Below are positions 5,252 to 5,320 of a DNA stretch of 5,320 bases, in pieces. A program made the position numbers and the translations under genes. This DNA is from Cyclobacteriaceae bacterium (GTDB taxonomy: Bacteria; Bacteroidota; Bacteroidia; Cytophagales; Cyclobacteriaceae), in NCBI GenBank assembly GCA_026994125.1, contig JALWRJ010000288.1, forward strand, positions 1-5,320. The letters are read 5' to 3'. The notes under the pieces were generated by a model. The model saw only the letters and a program-made list of their open reading frames with translations. It ran no database searches and was not told the origin of the DNA. The first letter of the stretch is position 1; every line of letters begins with the position of its first letter.

Positions 5252-5313
5252 TTGGTTAAACTCAGAGTCCTCTACGAGTGACTCTGAGCAGGGGTAAAAT
5301 GTGCTGGGCAGGT
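5252..5313 (+). repeat. Bulged hairpin repeat, copy E with conserved flanks
   Basis: Outer arms CTCAGAGTC (5261-5269) and GACTCTGAG (5280-5288), inner stem CTC/GAG (5270-5272, 5276-5278), TAC triloop, T5279 bulge. It is identical to copy B except for the loop, in the same orientation, 977 bases further right, and shares TTGGTT before the hairpin and GCAGGT 20 bases after it. Together with copy B it brackets the toxin-antitoxin cassette. The repeat may continue beyond the window end. Confidence 0.75.
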
Positions 5314-5320
5314 ACGAAAG

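Noticed and set aside
4129..5288. CRISPR array formed by the repeated CTCAGAGT units
   Set aside because: The copies are in mixed orientation, irregularly spaced by about 100 to 700 bases, and no uniform spacers or cas genes occur.

Overview
The window looks like Bacteroidota chromosome. The support is a 4-gene SPOR/ExbB/ExbD/TonB-type operon in the arrangement seen in that phylum, a promoter upstream of it that matches the Bacteroidota consensus (TTG, 18-nt spacer, TAnnTTTG), little or no Shine-Dalgarno sequence before the starts, AT-rich intergenic DNA, and a lipoprotein with a relaxed lipobox. I cannot name genus or species.

Layout: (1) 10-543, minus: an outer-envelope lipoprotein of unknown function. 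(2) 544-797: AT-rich spacer between divergent genes. (3) 798-992, plus: a small charged helical protein of unknown function, convergent with the operon that follows. (4) 3820 down to 1017, minus: four tightly packed genes in the order SPOR-domain membrane protein, ExbB/TolQ-type channel, ExbD/TolR-type protein, TonB-type transducer. The junctions are +1, +5 and -1 nt, so this is almost certainly one transcript from the promoter at 3861-3889. (5) 3821-4384: 564 bp with no gene but unusually dense in inverted repeats. (6) 4914 down to 4385, minus: an antitoxin/ParE-type toxin pair overlapping by 4 nt. (7) 4915-5320: no confident gene, but three more copies of a bulged hairpin repeat and a doubtful 67-codon ORF.

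How the parts work together: the four-gene operon encodes a complete proton-driven inner-membrane motor. ExbB and ExbD form the channel, and the TonB-like protein would carry force across the periplasm. The co-encoded SPOR protein can be expected to bind septal peptidoglycan, which makes a Tol-Pal-like role in envelope constriction at division as plausible as nutrient import. The toxin-antitoxin pair is an accessory cassette bracketed by two same-orientation copies of a hairpin repeat (4284-4311 and 5261-5288).

The least explained signals are this repeat family and the structured stretch 3961-4401. The repeat has a conserved CTCAGAGT arm, a 3-bp inner stem that covaries between copies, a triloop and a one-base bulge. 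The structured stretch ends in a weak terminator-like hairpin on the plus strand. No RNA gene, insertion sequence transposase or CRISPR array was recognised.
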